Below are positions 35,156-44,846 of a stretch of 64,000 bases of DNA, one piece after another. A model generated the notes under the pieces. It was not told the DNA's origin. It was given only the letters and a program-made list of their open reading frames with translations, and ran no database searches. The DNA is from Roseomonas sp. (GTDB lineage Bacteria > Pseudomonadota > Alphaproteobacteria > Acetobacterales > Acetobacteraceae). Position 1 is the first letter of the stretch. Each line of letters begins with the position of its first letter. Both the position numbers and the translations under genes were made by a program. The stretch covers positions 1 to 64,000 of the forward strand of contig JADCFN010000008.1 of assembly GCA_020249505.1 (NCBI GenBank), read 5' to 3'.

Positions 35156-36534
35156 TTGGACAAAGCCTCCAGAATACGTGCCCAGGATCGGATACCTTTC
35201 TGGAAGCTTTCCAGATTGTATTTCTCATTCGGGCTATGGATGCGGTCATCTTCCAGCCCAAAGCCCGCCAGCACCACATCCATGCCAAGCGAGGTCTTCA
35301 GCATATGCGTGACCGGAATGGAACCGCCGGAGCCGATAAATACCGCCGGCTTGCCCCATTCATCGGACAGTGCCGCGCGCGCCTTGGCGAAGGCAGGGTC
35401 GGTATCCGGGAAGCGAATGGCGCGGCCGGAGCCATGTTCGATGAATTCCGCCCGGCAATCGGATGGCAAGCGCGCCATCACATGGGCGCGGAAGGCCTTG
35501 CGGATCGCATGCGGGTCCTGATCAAACACCAGCCGGAAGGACACCTTGGCGGAAGCGCGGGCGGGAATCACGGTCTTGAAGCCATCGCCCTGATAGCCGC
35601 CGCCCATGCCGTTGATTTCGCAGGTCGGGCGCGACCAGACCATTTCCAGCGCATCGCGCTCCTTCTCACCGGCGGGCTGCGACAGGCCAATGACGCCCAG
35701 GAATTTCTCGGCGGTGAAGCCAAGCGTGCCCCATTGCTGCTTCAGGCTTTCCGGCAATTCCGGCACGCCATCATAAAAACCGGGCAAGGTGATGCGGCCC
35801 TGATCATCGTAAAGATCAGCCAGGATCTTCGCCAAAATGCGGTTCGGATTGGCCGCTGCCATGCCATAAAAGCCGGAATGCAAATCACGATCCGCGGCGT
35901 GGATGATCACTTCCTCACCGCAAAGGCCGCGCAGCATGGTGACAATAGCCGGGGTTTGCGGGTCCCACATATTGGTATCGCAAATTAGGCCAATATCTGC
36001 CTTCAATTCTTGGCTATTGGCCTCAAGAAAGCCTGGCAGATTGACGCCGCCCGATTCTTCCTCACCTTCCAACAAAATCGAAACCGGAATGGGCAGCTTG
36101 CCTGTCACGGCCTTCCAGGCGCGGCAGGCTTCGACAAAGGCCATGAGCTGCCCTTTGTCATCCGCGCTGCCACGGCCGCGGATAACCTTGGTGCCATCGG
36201 GCAGGGCTTCGATCACCGGATCAAACGGGTCACGATCCCAAAGTTCCAGCGGGTCAACCGGCTGCACATCGTAATGGCCGTAGAACAGCGCCGAAGGGCC
36301 TTTGGCGGCGCGGTCATGCGCCACCACAATCGGATGGCCAGGCGTTGGGCGTGCCGTGGCTTCAAAACCAATGCTGCGCAAATCCGCCGCATGCCATTCG
36401 GCATTGGCCGCGCAATCCTTCGCGAATGCCGGGTCGGTCGAAATGGATTTGATGCGGAGCACGGTAAAAAGGCGCTCCAAGGCGCCATTCATATCGGCAT
36501 CAATATGCGCCAGAACCCGATCAAGATCGCTCAT
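35152..36534 (-). CDS. M20-family dipeptidase
   Basis: Zinc-dependent dipeptidase of 460 residues. Metal site residues are seen as H in FYGHYDVQPVDP, D in GRGSADDKGQLMAF, the EE pair in LLEGEEESGGVNL and D in GLICDTNMWDP. The dimerisation domain follows from about 200 (RDLHSGFYGMAAANP). The ATG at 36534 gives MSDLDRVLAHIDADM; the open frame above it is intergenic. First gene of the minus-strand dipeptidase-abgT-SLC13-lpxR series. It may split p-aminobenzoyl-glutamate or ordinary dipeptides. Confidence 0.88.
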   Translation of the reverse strand: MSDLDRVLAHIDADMNGALERLFTVLRIKSISTDPAFAKDCAANAEWHAADLRSIGFEATARPTPGHPIVVAHDRAAKGPSALFYGHYDVQPVDPLELWDRDPFDPVIEALPDGTKVIRGRGSADDKGQLMAFVEACRAWKAVTGKLPIPVSILLEGEEESGGVNLPGFLEANSQELKADIGLICDTNMWDPQTPAIVTMLRGLCGEEVIIHAADRDLHSGFYGMAAANPNRILAKILADLYDDQGRITLPGFYDGVPELPESLKQQWGTLGFTAEKFLGVIGLSQPAGEKERDALEMVWSRPTCEINGMGGGYQGDGFKTVIPARASAKVSFRLVFDQDPHAIRKAFRAHVMARLPSDCRAEFIEHGSGRAIRFPDTDPAFAKARAALSDEWGKPAVFIGSGGSIPVTHMLKTSLGMDVVLAGFGLEDDRIHSPNEKYNLESFQKGIRSWARILEALSK

Positions 36535-36722
36535 GTGTTTTTGCCTGCCTGCCTGAATGCCGGGCGCGCCAGTTCCATGACACGCCAATGCCTGTGTAAC
36601 ATGTGTAGCCAAGTGTGCCATCCTGGACTTGCACGGCCCGTCCCGGCGCTGTGCGCCCCGTCCGGTGCCTGGTGCTGGGGGCGTGCCGGCGCCAAACCAA
36701 TCCGGCAAGGTCAGGAGCAATC

Positions 36723-37505
36723 ATGATGGAATCAACAACTCTTTCCGTCCATGCGCTGCTGCTGGCTGAGCGGCTTGATACGCGCGCGCTTGAACGGCGC
36801 GGCCCCGTGCTGCCTGGAGCGCTCAGCCTTGGCGATTTGCCAGGCGGTGGGCGCGCCTTTGCCTTCCGTTGGGGCGCGGTTGTGACCATCGGCACCACGC
36901 TGGAACAGGCCGAAGCGCTGGCTGCGCAGCTCCGCCCGCATCTGCATGAACCGCTTGACGTGCCAGGGCATGAAACAGCGGAGATCATCATTGGCGCGGC
37001 GGAAGATGGCGCGGATGAAGCCGGCACCATCCTGTTGCGAGACGGCACGCCGGCGCGCCTGGCGCTGGTGGCCAAGGCACTCGCCAAAAGTGCAGTCTTG
37101 ACCCATCAGGAGGAGATGCTGGCGCGCACGCTAGACCGGCTGGAAGCCCCCTTGGAACGGCTGCGGCGCGGGCAGCTAGGCCTGCCGACGCGACTTATCG
37201 TGCCGCTGATCGGGGAAGCGATTTCTGCCCGCGCGCGCGCCTCCGCACGCGTGGATACGGCGGCCAAGCCCGATCTATTGTGGGATCATCCCGAATTGGC
37301 GCCGCTGCACGCCACCCTTGCCGCCGAATGGGAGCTTGAGGAACGTACCGAAGCGCTCGCCGGCAAGCTTGAGATGGTGCGCGAAATCTCCGAAACCTTA
37401 TTGAATTTGACAGAAACGCGGCGTTCCCGCCTGCTGGAATTGGCGGTGGTGCTGCTGATCGCAACCGAAGTCGCGACCACGCTTTACGGGCTTATCGTGC
37501 CGTAA
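36723..37505 (+). CDS. RMD1/YagE-family protein (DUF155)
   Basis: A 260-residue protein of the DUF155 family, whose yeast members (Rmd1, Rmd8) are mitochondrial-membrane or meiosis-related, with no enzyme activity known. The fold is visible as FRWGAVVTIGTT ... ILLRDGTPARLALVAKALAKSAVLTHQEEML, a long helical centre, and the C-terminal WELEERTEALAGKLEMVREISETLLNLTETRRS coiled region. It ends in a single membrane helix (LLELAVVLLIATEVATTLYGLI). The ATG at 36723 has AGGAG seven bases upstream; another ATG follows directly. It is divergent from the dipeptidase operon. Confidence 0.85.
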   Translation: MMESTTLSVHALLLAERLDTRALERRGPVLPGALSLGDLPGGGRAFAFRWGAVVTIGTTLEQAEALAAQLRPHLHEPLDVPGHETAEIIIGAAEDGADEAGTILLRDGTPARLALVAKALAKSAVLTHQEEMLARTLDRLEAPLERLRRGQLGLPTRLIVPLIGEAISARARASARVDTAAKPDLLWDHPELAPLHATLAAEWELEERTEALAGKLEMVREISETLLNLTETRRSRLLELAVVLLIATEVATTLYGLIVP

Positions 37506-37532
37506 CGGCGGACTGCATTTCTCAGCAATGCT

Positions 37533-38756
37533 TCACTGCCCCGGCGGTGGCGGAGAAATCAGTCCGACCGGCGGCGGTGCCGTCACCCAGCTTGTCACAT
37601 CACGGCCACGCGCCTCACCATAGGCGAAAAGCGCGCGCATATAGGCATTGTCAAAGAATCTGGGCCGCGGCGTATCGAAATCCGGCCCAATGCTTTGCAG
37701 ACGAAAGCCGATGCGATCGCGATAAGTACTCAGATAAATGCGATCAAGATCATTGATGGAGGAGAAATGCAACAGCGTCTGCGCAGACCTGCGCGCGATG
37801 CTGAAAATGCCACCAGGTGGGTCGGTGATTGCGACATCCACGCGGCCATTGCGAATGACCCAGGCCGTGGTTTCGCGTTGCTGCCCGGCGGGGCCTGCCA
37901 AAGCGCGTAGTCGGAGCCTGGCCGGATAGAGAAAAACCTGCATCGCCGCGCCGCCATCCACATGCATTTCCTGGAAAGCCCGCCCATTGGCTTCGACATC
38001 AATCATCACGGGTGGAAAGGCGCCGGGGATGGAGGCAGAAGCCAATAAGATGCGCCGAAACAGATTGAGCGCCTCAGGATGGCCACTCGCCGCAATTGCA
38101 CCGATGTTCCAGACTACGGGGCGCCCGACATCCAGATTTACCGTGCCGATCAGCAAAAGCCGCCCACGCTGATGTTCCGCCGCAATGGCCTGCAACATCG
38201 CCGCATCAGCATGGCGTTCAATCAGGCGCGCCAGCGGCGCGGTATCGGCAAGTGCCTCGCGGAAAAGCGCGGATAAGGCAAGCCGGCCAAGCTGCACAAC
38301 ATCACTCGGCGCGATTTCAGTGAAGAGCGCGCGCAGTGGCGGATCATAGGAAGGCCCAAGGAAAGCAAAGGGCGCAATCAGGGCGCCGGCGGAAATGCCC
38401 GTGACCATTTCGAATTCCGGTCTTTGGCCGGTTTCGGTCCAGCCCACCAGCACACCGGCGCCAAAGGCGCCATCATCAGCGCCACCCGAAAGCGCCAGGA
38501 AATGTCCAGGCGGAATGCGCCCCCCACGCCCCATTGGCCGCCCCGCATTCCTGCGGCTCAGGACGCGTTCAAAATAGGCAATGATCGGCGCAGGATCGCC
38601 ATCTGCCCAGAAGCGTGAATCGGGCACACCCAGCACATCAATGGCCGTCACCTGTTGTGACGGCGGTGCCGAAAGGCGCTTAATGCTAGCGCAGCCAGCC
38701 AAAAAGGCCAGCAGCAGGCAGGCCACGGCGGCACGAAGGGCGAAGCCGTCCCTCAT
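37533..38756 (-). CDS. Patatin-like phospholipase, predicted lipoprotein
   Basis: Predicted lipid acyl hydrolase of 407 residues. The signal peptide ends in the lipobox LAGC with C22 (from the ATG at 38756). The patatin domain has the oxyanion loop SGGADDGAFGAG, the nucleophile elbow GISAGAL (GxSxG) and the catalytic Asp in MHVDGGAAMQ. The longer upstream frame would start inside the DUF1269 gene and lacks a ribosome site. The C-terminal quarter is outside the patatin core. It is convergent with the RMD1 gene. Confidence 0.87.
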   Translation of the reverse strand: MRDGFALRAAVACLLLAFLAGCASIKRLSAPPSQQVTAIDVLGVPDSRFWADGDPAPIIAYFERVLSRRNAGRPMGRGGRIPPGHFLALSGGADDGAFGAGVLVGWTETGQRPEFEMVTGISAGALIAPFAFLGPSYDPPLRALFTEIAPSDVVQLGRLALSALFREALADTAPLARLIERHADAAMLQAIAAEHQRGRLLLIGTVNLDVGRPVVWNIGAIAASGHPEALNLFRRILLASASIPGAFPPVMIDVEANGRAFQEMHVDGGAAMQVFLYPARLRLRALAGPAGQQRETTAWVIRNGRVDVAITDPPGGIFSIARRSAQTLLHFSSINDLDRIYLSTYRDRIGFRLQSIGPDFDTPRPRFFDNAYMRALFAYGEARGRDVTSWVTAPPPVGLISPPPPGQ

Positions 38757-38784
38757 GCGCGGAACCGCATCCTGCCTGTGCGCC

Positions 38785-39279
38785 TCATCCGCCGGATGCT
38801 CCGGCCAAGGCTTCACGCAGCGTGGCTTCCTTGGTTTCATCGAAGGAGGTGCGCATGATTTTGCCCCCCATGCCTTGCAGCCCTTCCATCACACGCTCGG
38901 CGGTCATTTTGCGGATCAGCAGAAACAGCGCGGCTTCACCGCCCTGAAGGCTTTCTGCCACTTCCTTCATGAATTCATCATTGATGCCGACATCCGTGAG
39001 CCGCCCCGAAACCGCGCCGGCCGCCGCACCCATCGCCGCGCCCGCGAGCGGGTTGAGGAACAATAGCCCAATCAAGGCCCCCCACATCGCCCCACCCGCA
39101 GCTCCGGCGGCTGTGGGTTGAAAGGTCTGGTTCAGCTTGATGCTGCCATCAGGCTTGCGGAGTGCCACCACGGCATCACCAAGTTCGATCAGGTATTCGC
39201 GCTGCATGGAGGCAACACGCGTGCGGGCTTCTTCAGCCTGCGCTTCGGTCGGGAAGGAAATGACAAGAAGATCAGCCAT
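38785..39279 (-). CDS. DUF1269-family membrane protein
   Basis: A 164-residue protein beginning MADLLVISFPTEAQAEEART, with a ferredoxin-like N-terminal domain and a Gly/Ala-rich hydrophobic hairpin at about 60-95 (AAGAAGGAMWGALIGLLFLNPLAGAAMGAAAGAVSG). KMTAERVMEGLQGMGGKIMRTS follows at the end. The family is of unknown function and is often stress-induced. It lies upstream of the patatin lipoprotein by 28 bases and may share its transcript. Confidence 0.85.
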   Translation of the reverse strand: MADLLVISFPTEAQAEEARTRVASMQREYLIELGDAVVALRKPDGSIKLNQTFQPTAAGAAGGAMWGALIGLLFLNPLAGAAMGAAAGAVSGRLTDVGINDEFMKEVAESLQGGEAALFLLIRKMTAERVMEGLQGMGGKIMRTSFDETKEATLREALAGASGG

Positions 39280-39588
39280 GATGTTGGTTCCTAATTTCTG
39301 GCCTTGGCGAAGTCCGACACGCTGCGGGCCATGGCGCGCGTGCCGGGACTGGGGAAGGGCATCGCGTGGTGGCCAATGGCGTCACCTTGCGCCCTGTCTC
39401 AGTCAGGTTTGAAAAACTGCGCCTGGGATTTTCTATCCCATGCGGCAGCCCATAAAGGCAAGGGATTCTCAGGGGCAGAAATAATGAAGTTTTGGATTCA
39501 AGCAGGGTGCTGCGATAGCGGACCAAGTTACTGCGGGGGATGAGCCTTCCGTCCCCATGATGGGCGCCTTATCCCCGCGCCTGCCTCC
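39280..39588. other. Divergent intergenic region, DUF1269/AraC
   Basis: 309 bases that must hold the promoters of the minus-strand DUF1269 gene and of the plus-strand AraC regulator. I see no open frame with coding character, no terminator and no clear operator repeat. Confidence 0.4.
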
Positions 39589-40677
39589 GTGGCTAGCACA
39601 CTGACCGGCTTGGGGATAGAAAATTCTGACTTCTCGCGCGGGAGAGCGGCAGTTTTGCCCCATCCATCATCAACCCTGTCCGAAACTTCGGCGCCGCGCC
39701 CGGGCATGAGCGCTGGGTCGCCAGATCGTTTTGCGGTGGATACGCGCGACTTGCCATCGGCGATCCGCTTTGATGTCTGGCGCGCCTTTTGGGAGCCGGT
39801 GATGCATGTCGCGGCGCCGCGTTCTGGTGCGGCTGGCTTTTCCGGCCATGCTGAACTCCGCCGTCTTGGCCGCCATGTCCTGCTGAAGTTCCAATCCGAT
39901 GCCGCCGATTATCGCCGCGCTCGTAGCGAGGGGCTGCGCGACGGTTGCGATCATTGGCTGCTGGCGCTCCGCCTTGGCGAAGCGGATGGCCAAGCGGAGG
40001 CATTATTGCTCGGCTCCCTCTCGCTCGGCTTCGGGGTGCGCGGGCTTGGGGGCCATTGGTGCGGCGTGCTCATTCAGCCTGAACACCTGCCGCAACTTGC
40101 ACCGGTTTTCGCGACCCTTCGCATCATGCCGCTGCACAGCCCGGCAGCGCGCATGCTGGGCGGCATGCTGCCGCGCATGGCGGCCTCGGCCGATGAAATC
40201 AACGCGGAAGATGCGCCACGCTTGGAAGCGGCACTATCTTCCATGCTGACCGCCTGCCTTGTGGGCCTGGAAATGCGCCCGGCGACAACGCGCCAGCAAT
40301 TGGAAGCCGCGCGCCGCGCGCGCGTCGTGGCGCTGGTGGATGCGGCGCTGGGTGAGGCGGAGCTTTCACCGGCGATGCTTGTGCAACGCTCAGGGATTTC
40401 GCGTTCGGAACTCTACCGCTGCTTCGCGCCGATTGGCGGCATTGCGCGCGTCGTTCAACAACGCCGGCTGCGCCAGGCCTATCGGGAATTGGTGCGCGCG
40501 GATGCGCCGCCCTCGGTCAGCCGCATCGCTGAAGCAGTCGGCTTTTACGACCCATCAAGCTTCACCCGCGCCTTCCGCCGAGAATTCGGCTGCACACCAA
40601 GCGAGGTACTGATGCGCCGCGCACCGCAAGCAAGCCGGGCAGCGCCCGGGCTTGCCGCTGCTCTCAGCTTTCGCTGA
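39589..40677 (+). CDS. AraC-family transcriptional regulator
   Basis: Regulator of 362 residues if read from GTG at 39589; a shorter form from ATG at 39706 (MSAGSPDRFAV) is equally plausible. The N-terminal half is an AraC-binding-like sensor domain (LRDGCDHWLLALRLG). The C-terminal HTH spans about 245-345 (SPAMLVQRSGISRSELYRCFAPIGGIARVVQQRR ... RIAEAVGFYDPSSFTRAFRREFGCTPSEV). A related regulator is encoded at 48836. Its 3' end overlaps the convergent RND pump gene by 14 bases, and pump control is a reasonable guess. Confidence 0.88.
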   Translation: MASTLTGLGIENSDFSRGRAAVLPHPSSTLSETSAPRPGMSAGSPDRFAVDTRDLPSAIRFDVWRAFWEPVMHVAAPRSGAAGFSGHAELRRLGRHVLLKFQSDAADYRRARSEGLRDGCDHWLLALRLGEADGQAEALLLGSLSLGFGVRGLGGHWCGVLIQPEHLPQLAPVFATLRIMPLHSPAARMLGGMLPRMAASADEINAEDAPRLEAALSSMLTACLVGLEMRPATTRQQLEAARRARVVALVDAALGEAELSPAMLVQRSGISRSELYRCFAPIGGIARVVQQRRLRQAYRELVRADAPPSVSRIAEAVGFYDPSSFTRAFRREFGCTPSEVLMRRAPQASRAAPGLAAALSFR

Positions 40678-43600
40678 TCGCCTTTCGGTCGCTCTGGCGT
40701 TCCAGACTGGCGACATAAAGCGCCGGCAGCACCACCAGGGTCAGCAAGGTCGCCACCAAAAGCCCGCCCATGATGGCGAAGGCCATCGGCCCCCAGAATA
40801 CCGTCGGCGCAATCGGAATAAGCCCCAACACAGTGGAAAGCGCCGTCAGCATCATGGGGCGTAGGCGAGAGGTTGCCGCTGCCACCACCGCATCGCGTAG
40901 CGGTAGCCCACTCGCACGGTCTTCCTCAATCTGCACAATCAGGATCACGCCGTTTTTCGCAATCATGCCAAGCAAAGCCAGGATGCCAAGAATGGCCACA
41001 AAGCCAAGCGGCCGGCCAAAGGCAAGCAGCGATGCGACCACGCCAATCAGCCCAAGCGGCAGGATTGCCACCACCAGGCCAAGCCGTGCGAAGCTTTGCA
41101 ACTGAAACATCAGTGCGGTCAGCATCACAACAATCATGATGGGCACCACCGCCAAGACCGAAGCGCGGCTTTTCGCGCTTTCCTCCGCAATGCCGCCAAC
41201 TTCTATGGCATAGCCTGCGGGCAGGCGCGTTTGCAGTTCCGCGATGCGCGGCGCGAGTTCCGCCACCACGGATTCAGGCAGCACGCCCGGCCGCACATCG
41301 GCCTGCACGGTCAGCGCCAAAACGCGATCCCGCCGCCAGACCAGCGGGTATTCCTGCCCATAGGAAATCGTGGCGAATTGGCCAAGCGCCACGGTGCGGC
41401 CACCCGGGATCGGCACCTGCATGGTTTGCAGTGTATCGAGCGAGATGCGTTCGCTCGCTGTCGCGCGGGCCAGCACATTCACCAGATAAATATCGTCGCG
41501 GATTTGCGTGATCACGCTGCCGGTGATCACGGCATTCAAGGTGGCGGCAAGGGCTGCGGAAGAAAGCCCAAGCTGGCGCGCCTGGTCCTGATCCACTTCA
41601 ATGCGCAATTGCCGCGCGGGTTCGATCCAGTCGAAGCTTGGGCTGCGCACCCCGCCACTGGTCGCGACAACTTGCGCGAGCTCCTTGGCTATGCCGCGAA
41701 TGCCCTCAATCTCCGGCCCCAATACGCGGTATTGAATGGGCCAGCCAACGGGTGGGCCCAATTCCAGCGGTGCCACGCGCGAAATGGCGGCGGGGAATTG
41801 TTCCGCGAGTAGCGCTTCGATGCGCGGTTGCAGGCGTTTGCGCGCCTCAAAATCCTTTGCCACCACCACGGCCTGGGCAAAGAACGGGTTGGGTAATTGC
41901 ACATTGAGCGGCAGATAGAAGCGGATCGCGCCGCGCCCGACATAGCTGCTCCAATGCGCAATATCGGGGTCCTTGGCGAAGGCCGCATCCAGCCTTTCCA
42001 TCGCTGCCTCAGACGCGTGGATTGAAGCGTTTTGCGGCAGCGTCAGATCCACCACCAGCTCTGGCCGGTCGGAGGAGGGGAAGAATTGCTGCGGCACAAA
42101 GCGCACCGCGAAAAGCGCAATGGCAAAGGCAGCGACCGCGGCGGCAATCGTGATCCACCGGAAGCGGATCGCCATATGCAGGAAGGCCGCATAGCCGCGC
42201 AGCAGCCGCCCAGGCGCCGGCGCTTGGCCGGCCGTTGCCAGCTTCGGCGCCTTCAGGATTGCCATGCCAAGCAGGGGCGCGAACATCACGGCGACAAACC
42301 AGGAAACCACCAGCGCAATGCCCACCACCGCGAAGATCGAAAAGGTATATTCCCCGGCGGAACTGGCGGCGAAGCCAATTGGCAGAAAGCCCGCGATGGT
42401 GACCAAGGTGCCGGTCAGCATGGGTGCGGCCAGCGTCCGATACGCAAAAGTCGCCGCCTGATCCTTGCGATCACCAACAGAAAGCCGCCGGATCATGGCG
42501 TCAATCGTCGTCATCGCATCATCCACCAGCAGCGTCAGCGCGATGATCAAGGCACCAAGCGAAATGCGTTGCAGGTCAATCCCGGCCAGCAGCATCAGCG
42601 GAAACACGATGGCGAGCGTCAAGGGGATGGAAAGCGCCACCACCGCCCCGGCCCGCACACCGAGCGCCACGAAACTCACCGCCATGATGATCAGGATTGC
42701 CTGCCATAGGCTTTCGGTGAAATCACCAATGGCGATATCCACAGTCTCCGCCTGATCAGCCACCAAAAAGGGTTCGATCCCGATGGGCAAACTGCTTTCG
42801 ATCTTGCGCATTTCGAGGCGCAGATTCTTGCCAAGCGCCAGAATATCCCCGCCTTCGCGCATCGCCACCGCAAGACCAATGGCGGGCTTGCCATTAACGC
42901 GGAACATCGGCTGCGGCGGGTCCGTGAATCCGCGGCGGATTTCAGCGATATCGGTCAGCCGCACCAGCCGATCACCAGCCAGGAAGGACACTGCTGCAAG
43001 ATCAGCCTCATTCTGGAAAGCGCCGGAAACGCGCAGCGCCAGCCTTTCCTGCCCTGTCTGCACAAGCCCCGCCGGGCGCACTGCATTCTGCGCCTGAAGG
43101 GCCGCGATCAGTGCGGGGTAATTCAGCCCAAGCCCAGCCAGACGTTCCAGCGAGAATTCAATGAATACCACCTCATCCTGCGCGCCCAGGATTTCGATTT
43201 TCGTGACATCAGGCACGCGGAGCAGGCGCGAACGCACCGCTTCCACCTGGTCTCGCAATTCCCGGTGGCCAAAGCCATCGGCGGTGAAGCCGAAGATGAT
43301 GCCAAAAGTATCGCCGAAATCATCATTGAAGCCGGGGCCGATCACCCCTTGTGGCAGGGTATGGCGCATATCGCCCACGCGCTTGCGTACCTCATACCAC
43401 ATATCCGGCACCACCGCTGCCGGCGTCGCGCCCTTCAATTCAACGAAGATCGTGGTCTGGCCAGCAACGGTATAGCTGCGCAGCCGGTCGAGATTGGGCG
43501 TTTCCTGTAGCGTGCGCTCCAGCCGCTCGGTCACTTGCAGCAGCGTTTCCTCAATGGTGGCGCCGGGCCAGGCGGCCTGCACAACCATGGTGCGGAAGGT

Positions 43601-43729
43601 GAAGGCCGGGTCTTCATTGCGGCCGAGGCGCAGGAACACCAGCGTGCCGGCAATTACCGCCACCAGCATGAAAAACATGACCAGCTGCGGCCGCTTGATG
43701 GACCATTCGGAAAGATTGGGGCCGATCAC
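40664..43729 (-). CDS. RND efflux pump, inner membrane permease
   Basis: Proton-driven exporter of 1021 residues, of the hydrophobe/amphiphile efflux (AcrB/MexF-like) group. It has an N-terminal helix (QLVMFFMLVAVIAGTLVFL), the large periplasmic porter regions, and twelve helices. The helix-4 motif with the Asp pair is ALTLLVDDAMTTIDAM, and the helix-11/12 region has IGVVASLLAFGRPLGFVAI and MLTALSTVLGLIPIAPTVFWGPMAFAIMGG. The start overlaps the adaptor stop by four bases. No outer membrane factor gene is adjacent, so TolC is probably encoded elsewhere. Confidence 0.94.
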   Translation of the reverse strand: MIGPNLSEWSIKRPQLVMFFMLVAVIAGTLVFLRLGRNEDPAFTFRTMVVQAAWPGATIEETLLQVTERLERTLQETPNLDRLRSYTVAGQTTIFVELKGATPAAVVPDMWYEVRKRVGDMRHTLPQGVIGPGFNDDFGDTFGIIFGFTADGFGHRELRDQVEAVRSRLLRVPDVTKIEILGAQDEVVFIEFSLERLAGLGLNYPALIAALQAQNAVRPAGLVQTGQERLALRVSGAFQNEADLAAVSFLAGDRLVRLTDIAEIRRGFTDPPQPMFRVNGKPAIGLAVAMREGGDILALGKNLRLEMRKIESSLPIGIEPFLVADQAETVDIAIGDFTESLWQAILIIMAVSFVALGVRAGAVVALSIPLTLAIVFPLMLLAGIDLQRISLGALIIALTLLVDDAMTTIDAMIRRLSVGDRKDQAATFAYRTLAAPMLTGTLVTIAGFLPIGFAASSAGEYTFSIFAVVGIALVVSWFVAVMFAPLLGMAILKAPKLATAGQAPAPGRLLRGYAAFLHMAIRFRWITIAAAVAAFAIALFAVRFVPQQFFPSSDRPELVVDLTLPQNASIHASEAAMERLDAAFAKDPDIAHWSSYVGRGAIRFYLPLNVQLPNPFFAQAVVVAKDFEARKRLQPRIEALLAEQFPAAISRVAPLELGPPVGWPIQYRVLGPEIEGIRGIAKELAQVVATSGGVRSPSFDWIEPARQLRIEVDQDQARQLGLSSAALAATLNAVITGSVITQIRDDIYLVNVLARATASERISLDTLQTMQVPIPGGRTVALGQFATISYGQEYPLVWRRDRVLALTVQADVRPGVLPESVVAELAPRIAELQTRLPAGYAIEVGGIAEESAKSRASVLAVVPIMIVVMLTALMFQLQSFARLGLVVAILPLGLIGVVASLLAFGRPLGFVAILGILALLGMIAKNGVILIVQIEEDRASGLPLRDAVVAAATSRLRPMMLTALSTVLGLIPIAPTVFWGPMAFAIMGGLLVATLLTLVVLPALYVASLERQSDRKAISES

Positions 43730-44811
43730 TGCGGGGCGTCCAGCAAGCGCACCTTCTGCCCGAGGCGCAGCGCCTGCACGCCGGCGGTCACCACCACATC
43801 CCCGCGCGCGAGGCCGGAGCCAATCACAACGCGCGTCGGGTCATGGCGCAGTACCTCAACCGGACGCATCGCGACCGTGCGTGCGGCCGTATCTACCACC
43901 CAAACGGCAGGGCTTGCGCCCTGGCGCGTGAGCGCACTGGCCGGGATGGCGTAGCCGCCACCACCCGCAATCTCCATCCGTCCCGTCACCGTGGACCCAA
44001 GCCTGAGCCCGGCAGGCGGGTTATCCAGACCAATGCGCACGCGGAACGTCCCGGTCACCGCATCGGCGCTGGGCGAGACCTCTCGCACACGGCCTGTCGC
44101 GCGCACCGTTGGGTCAAGCGTCAGCGCCACCGTCACCACCGCATCGGCCGGCGCGCGGTCTTTCACGGAAGGCGGTACGTCAAAAACGCCATCCAAGCCT
44201 TCCTGGCGCGCAAGCCGCACAATCATGCGCCCGGGGGCGACAACCTCACCGGGTTCCGCACCACGGGCGGTGACGGTGCCGGGCGCATCCGCGCGCAGCA
44301 CCGTATAGCCCAGGCGGTTTTCAGCGATATTCACCTGGGCTTCGGCGGAATCCACGGCGCTGGTGGCGGTTTGCAATTGCTGCGCTGCCTGGTCATAGCG
44401 CTGGCGCGTGCCAAAGCCTGTGCGGAGCAATTCCCGCGCACGATGATAATTGGCGTGGGTTTCGACCAACTGCGCCTCAGCCGCCACCAGGGCAGCGCGC
44501 GCCGCGCGCAGGCCGTTTTCCTCATTGGTTGGGTCAAGCCGCGCGATCACCTGGCCGGCCGCCACGCGGTCCCCCACATTGACCAGTCGTTCCACCATGC
44601 GCCCATCAATGCGGAAGCCGATATTGACCTCGGTTTCCGCCTGTATGGTGCCGGTCAGGGTGACGATGGTACTATCGGCGCGCTCGGCAACACTCACCAC
44701 GCGCACCGGGCGCGGTTCAGGCGCGGGGGCAGCGGGCTGTTGGTCGCAAGCGGCAAGGGTGCCGGCCAGGATCAGGCATAACAGCCCCTGGCGGCCCGGA
44801 TTTCTGGGCAT
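43726..44811 (-). CDS. RND efflux periplasmic adaptor, lipoprotein
   Basis: Membrane fusion protein of about 361 residues linking the pump to its outer channel. The lipobox TLAAC gives C22 from the ATG at 44811, which has AAGGGG six bases upstream; a GTG 11 codons earlier is the alternative. Domains follow the usual order: lipoyl half (INIGFRIDGRMVERLVNVGDRVAAGQVIARLD), alpha hairpin (about 95-160), second lipoyl half (TVLRADAPGTVTARGAEPGEVVAPGRMIVRLA) and beta-barrel domains. It overlaps the pump gene and follows the alpha/beta hydrolase. Confidence 0.92.
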   Translation of the reverse strand: MPRNPGRQGLLCLILAGTLAACDQQPAAPAPEPRPVRVVSVAERADSTIVTLTGTIQAETEVNIGFRIDGRMVERLVNVGDRVAAGQVIARLDPTNEENGLRAARAALVAAEAQLVETHANYHRARELLRTGFGTRQRYDQAAQQLQTATSAVDSAEAQVNIAENRLGYTVLRADAPGTVTARGAEPGEVVAPGRMIVRLARQEGLDGVFDVPPSVKDRAPADAVVTVALTLDPTVRATGRVREVSPSADAVTGTFRVRIGLDNPPAGLRLGSTVTGRMEIAGGGGYAIPASALTRQGASPAVWVVDTAARTVAMRPVEVLRHDPTRVVIGSGLARGDVVVTAGVQALRLGQKVRLLDAPQ

Positions 44812-44846
44812 ACTCGACCCCTTTGGTTTCAAAACTTCTGTCACAG

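Noticed and set aside
36535-36722. Long N-terminal extension of the M20 dipeptidase and of the RMD1 protein
   Set aside because: Both frames stay open through the shared gap by chance; homology and ribosome sites begin at 36534 (minus) and 36723 (plus).
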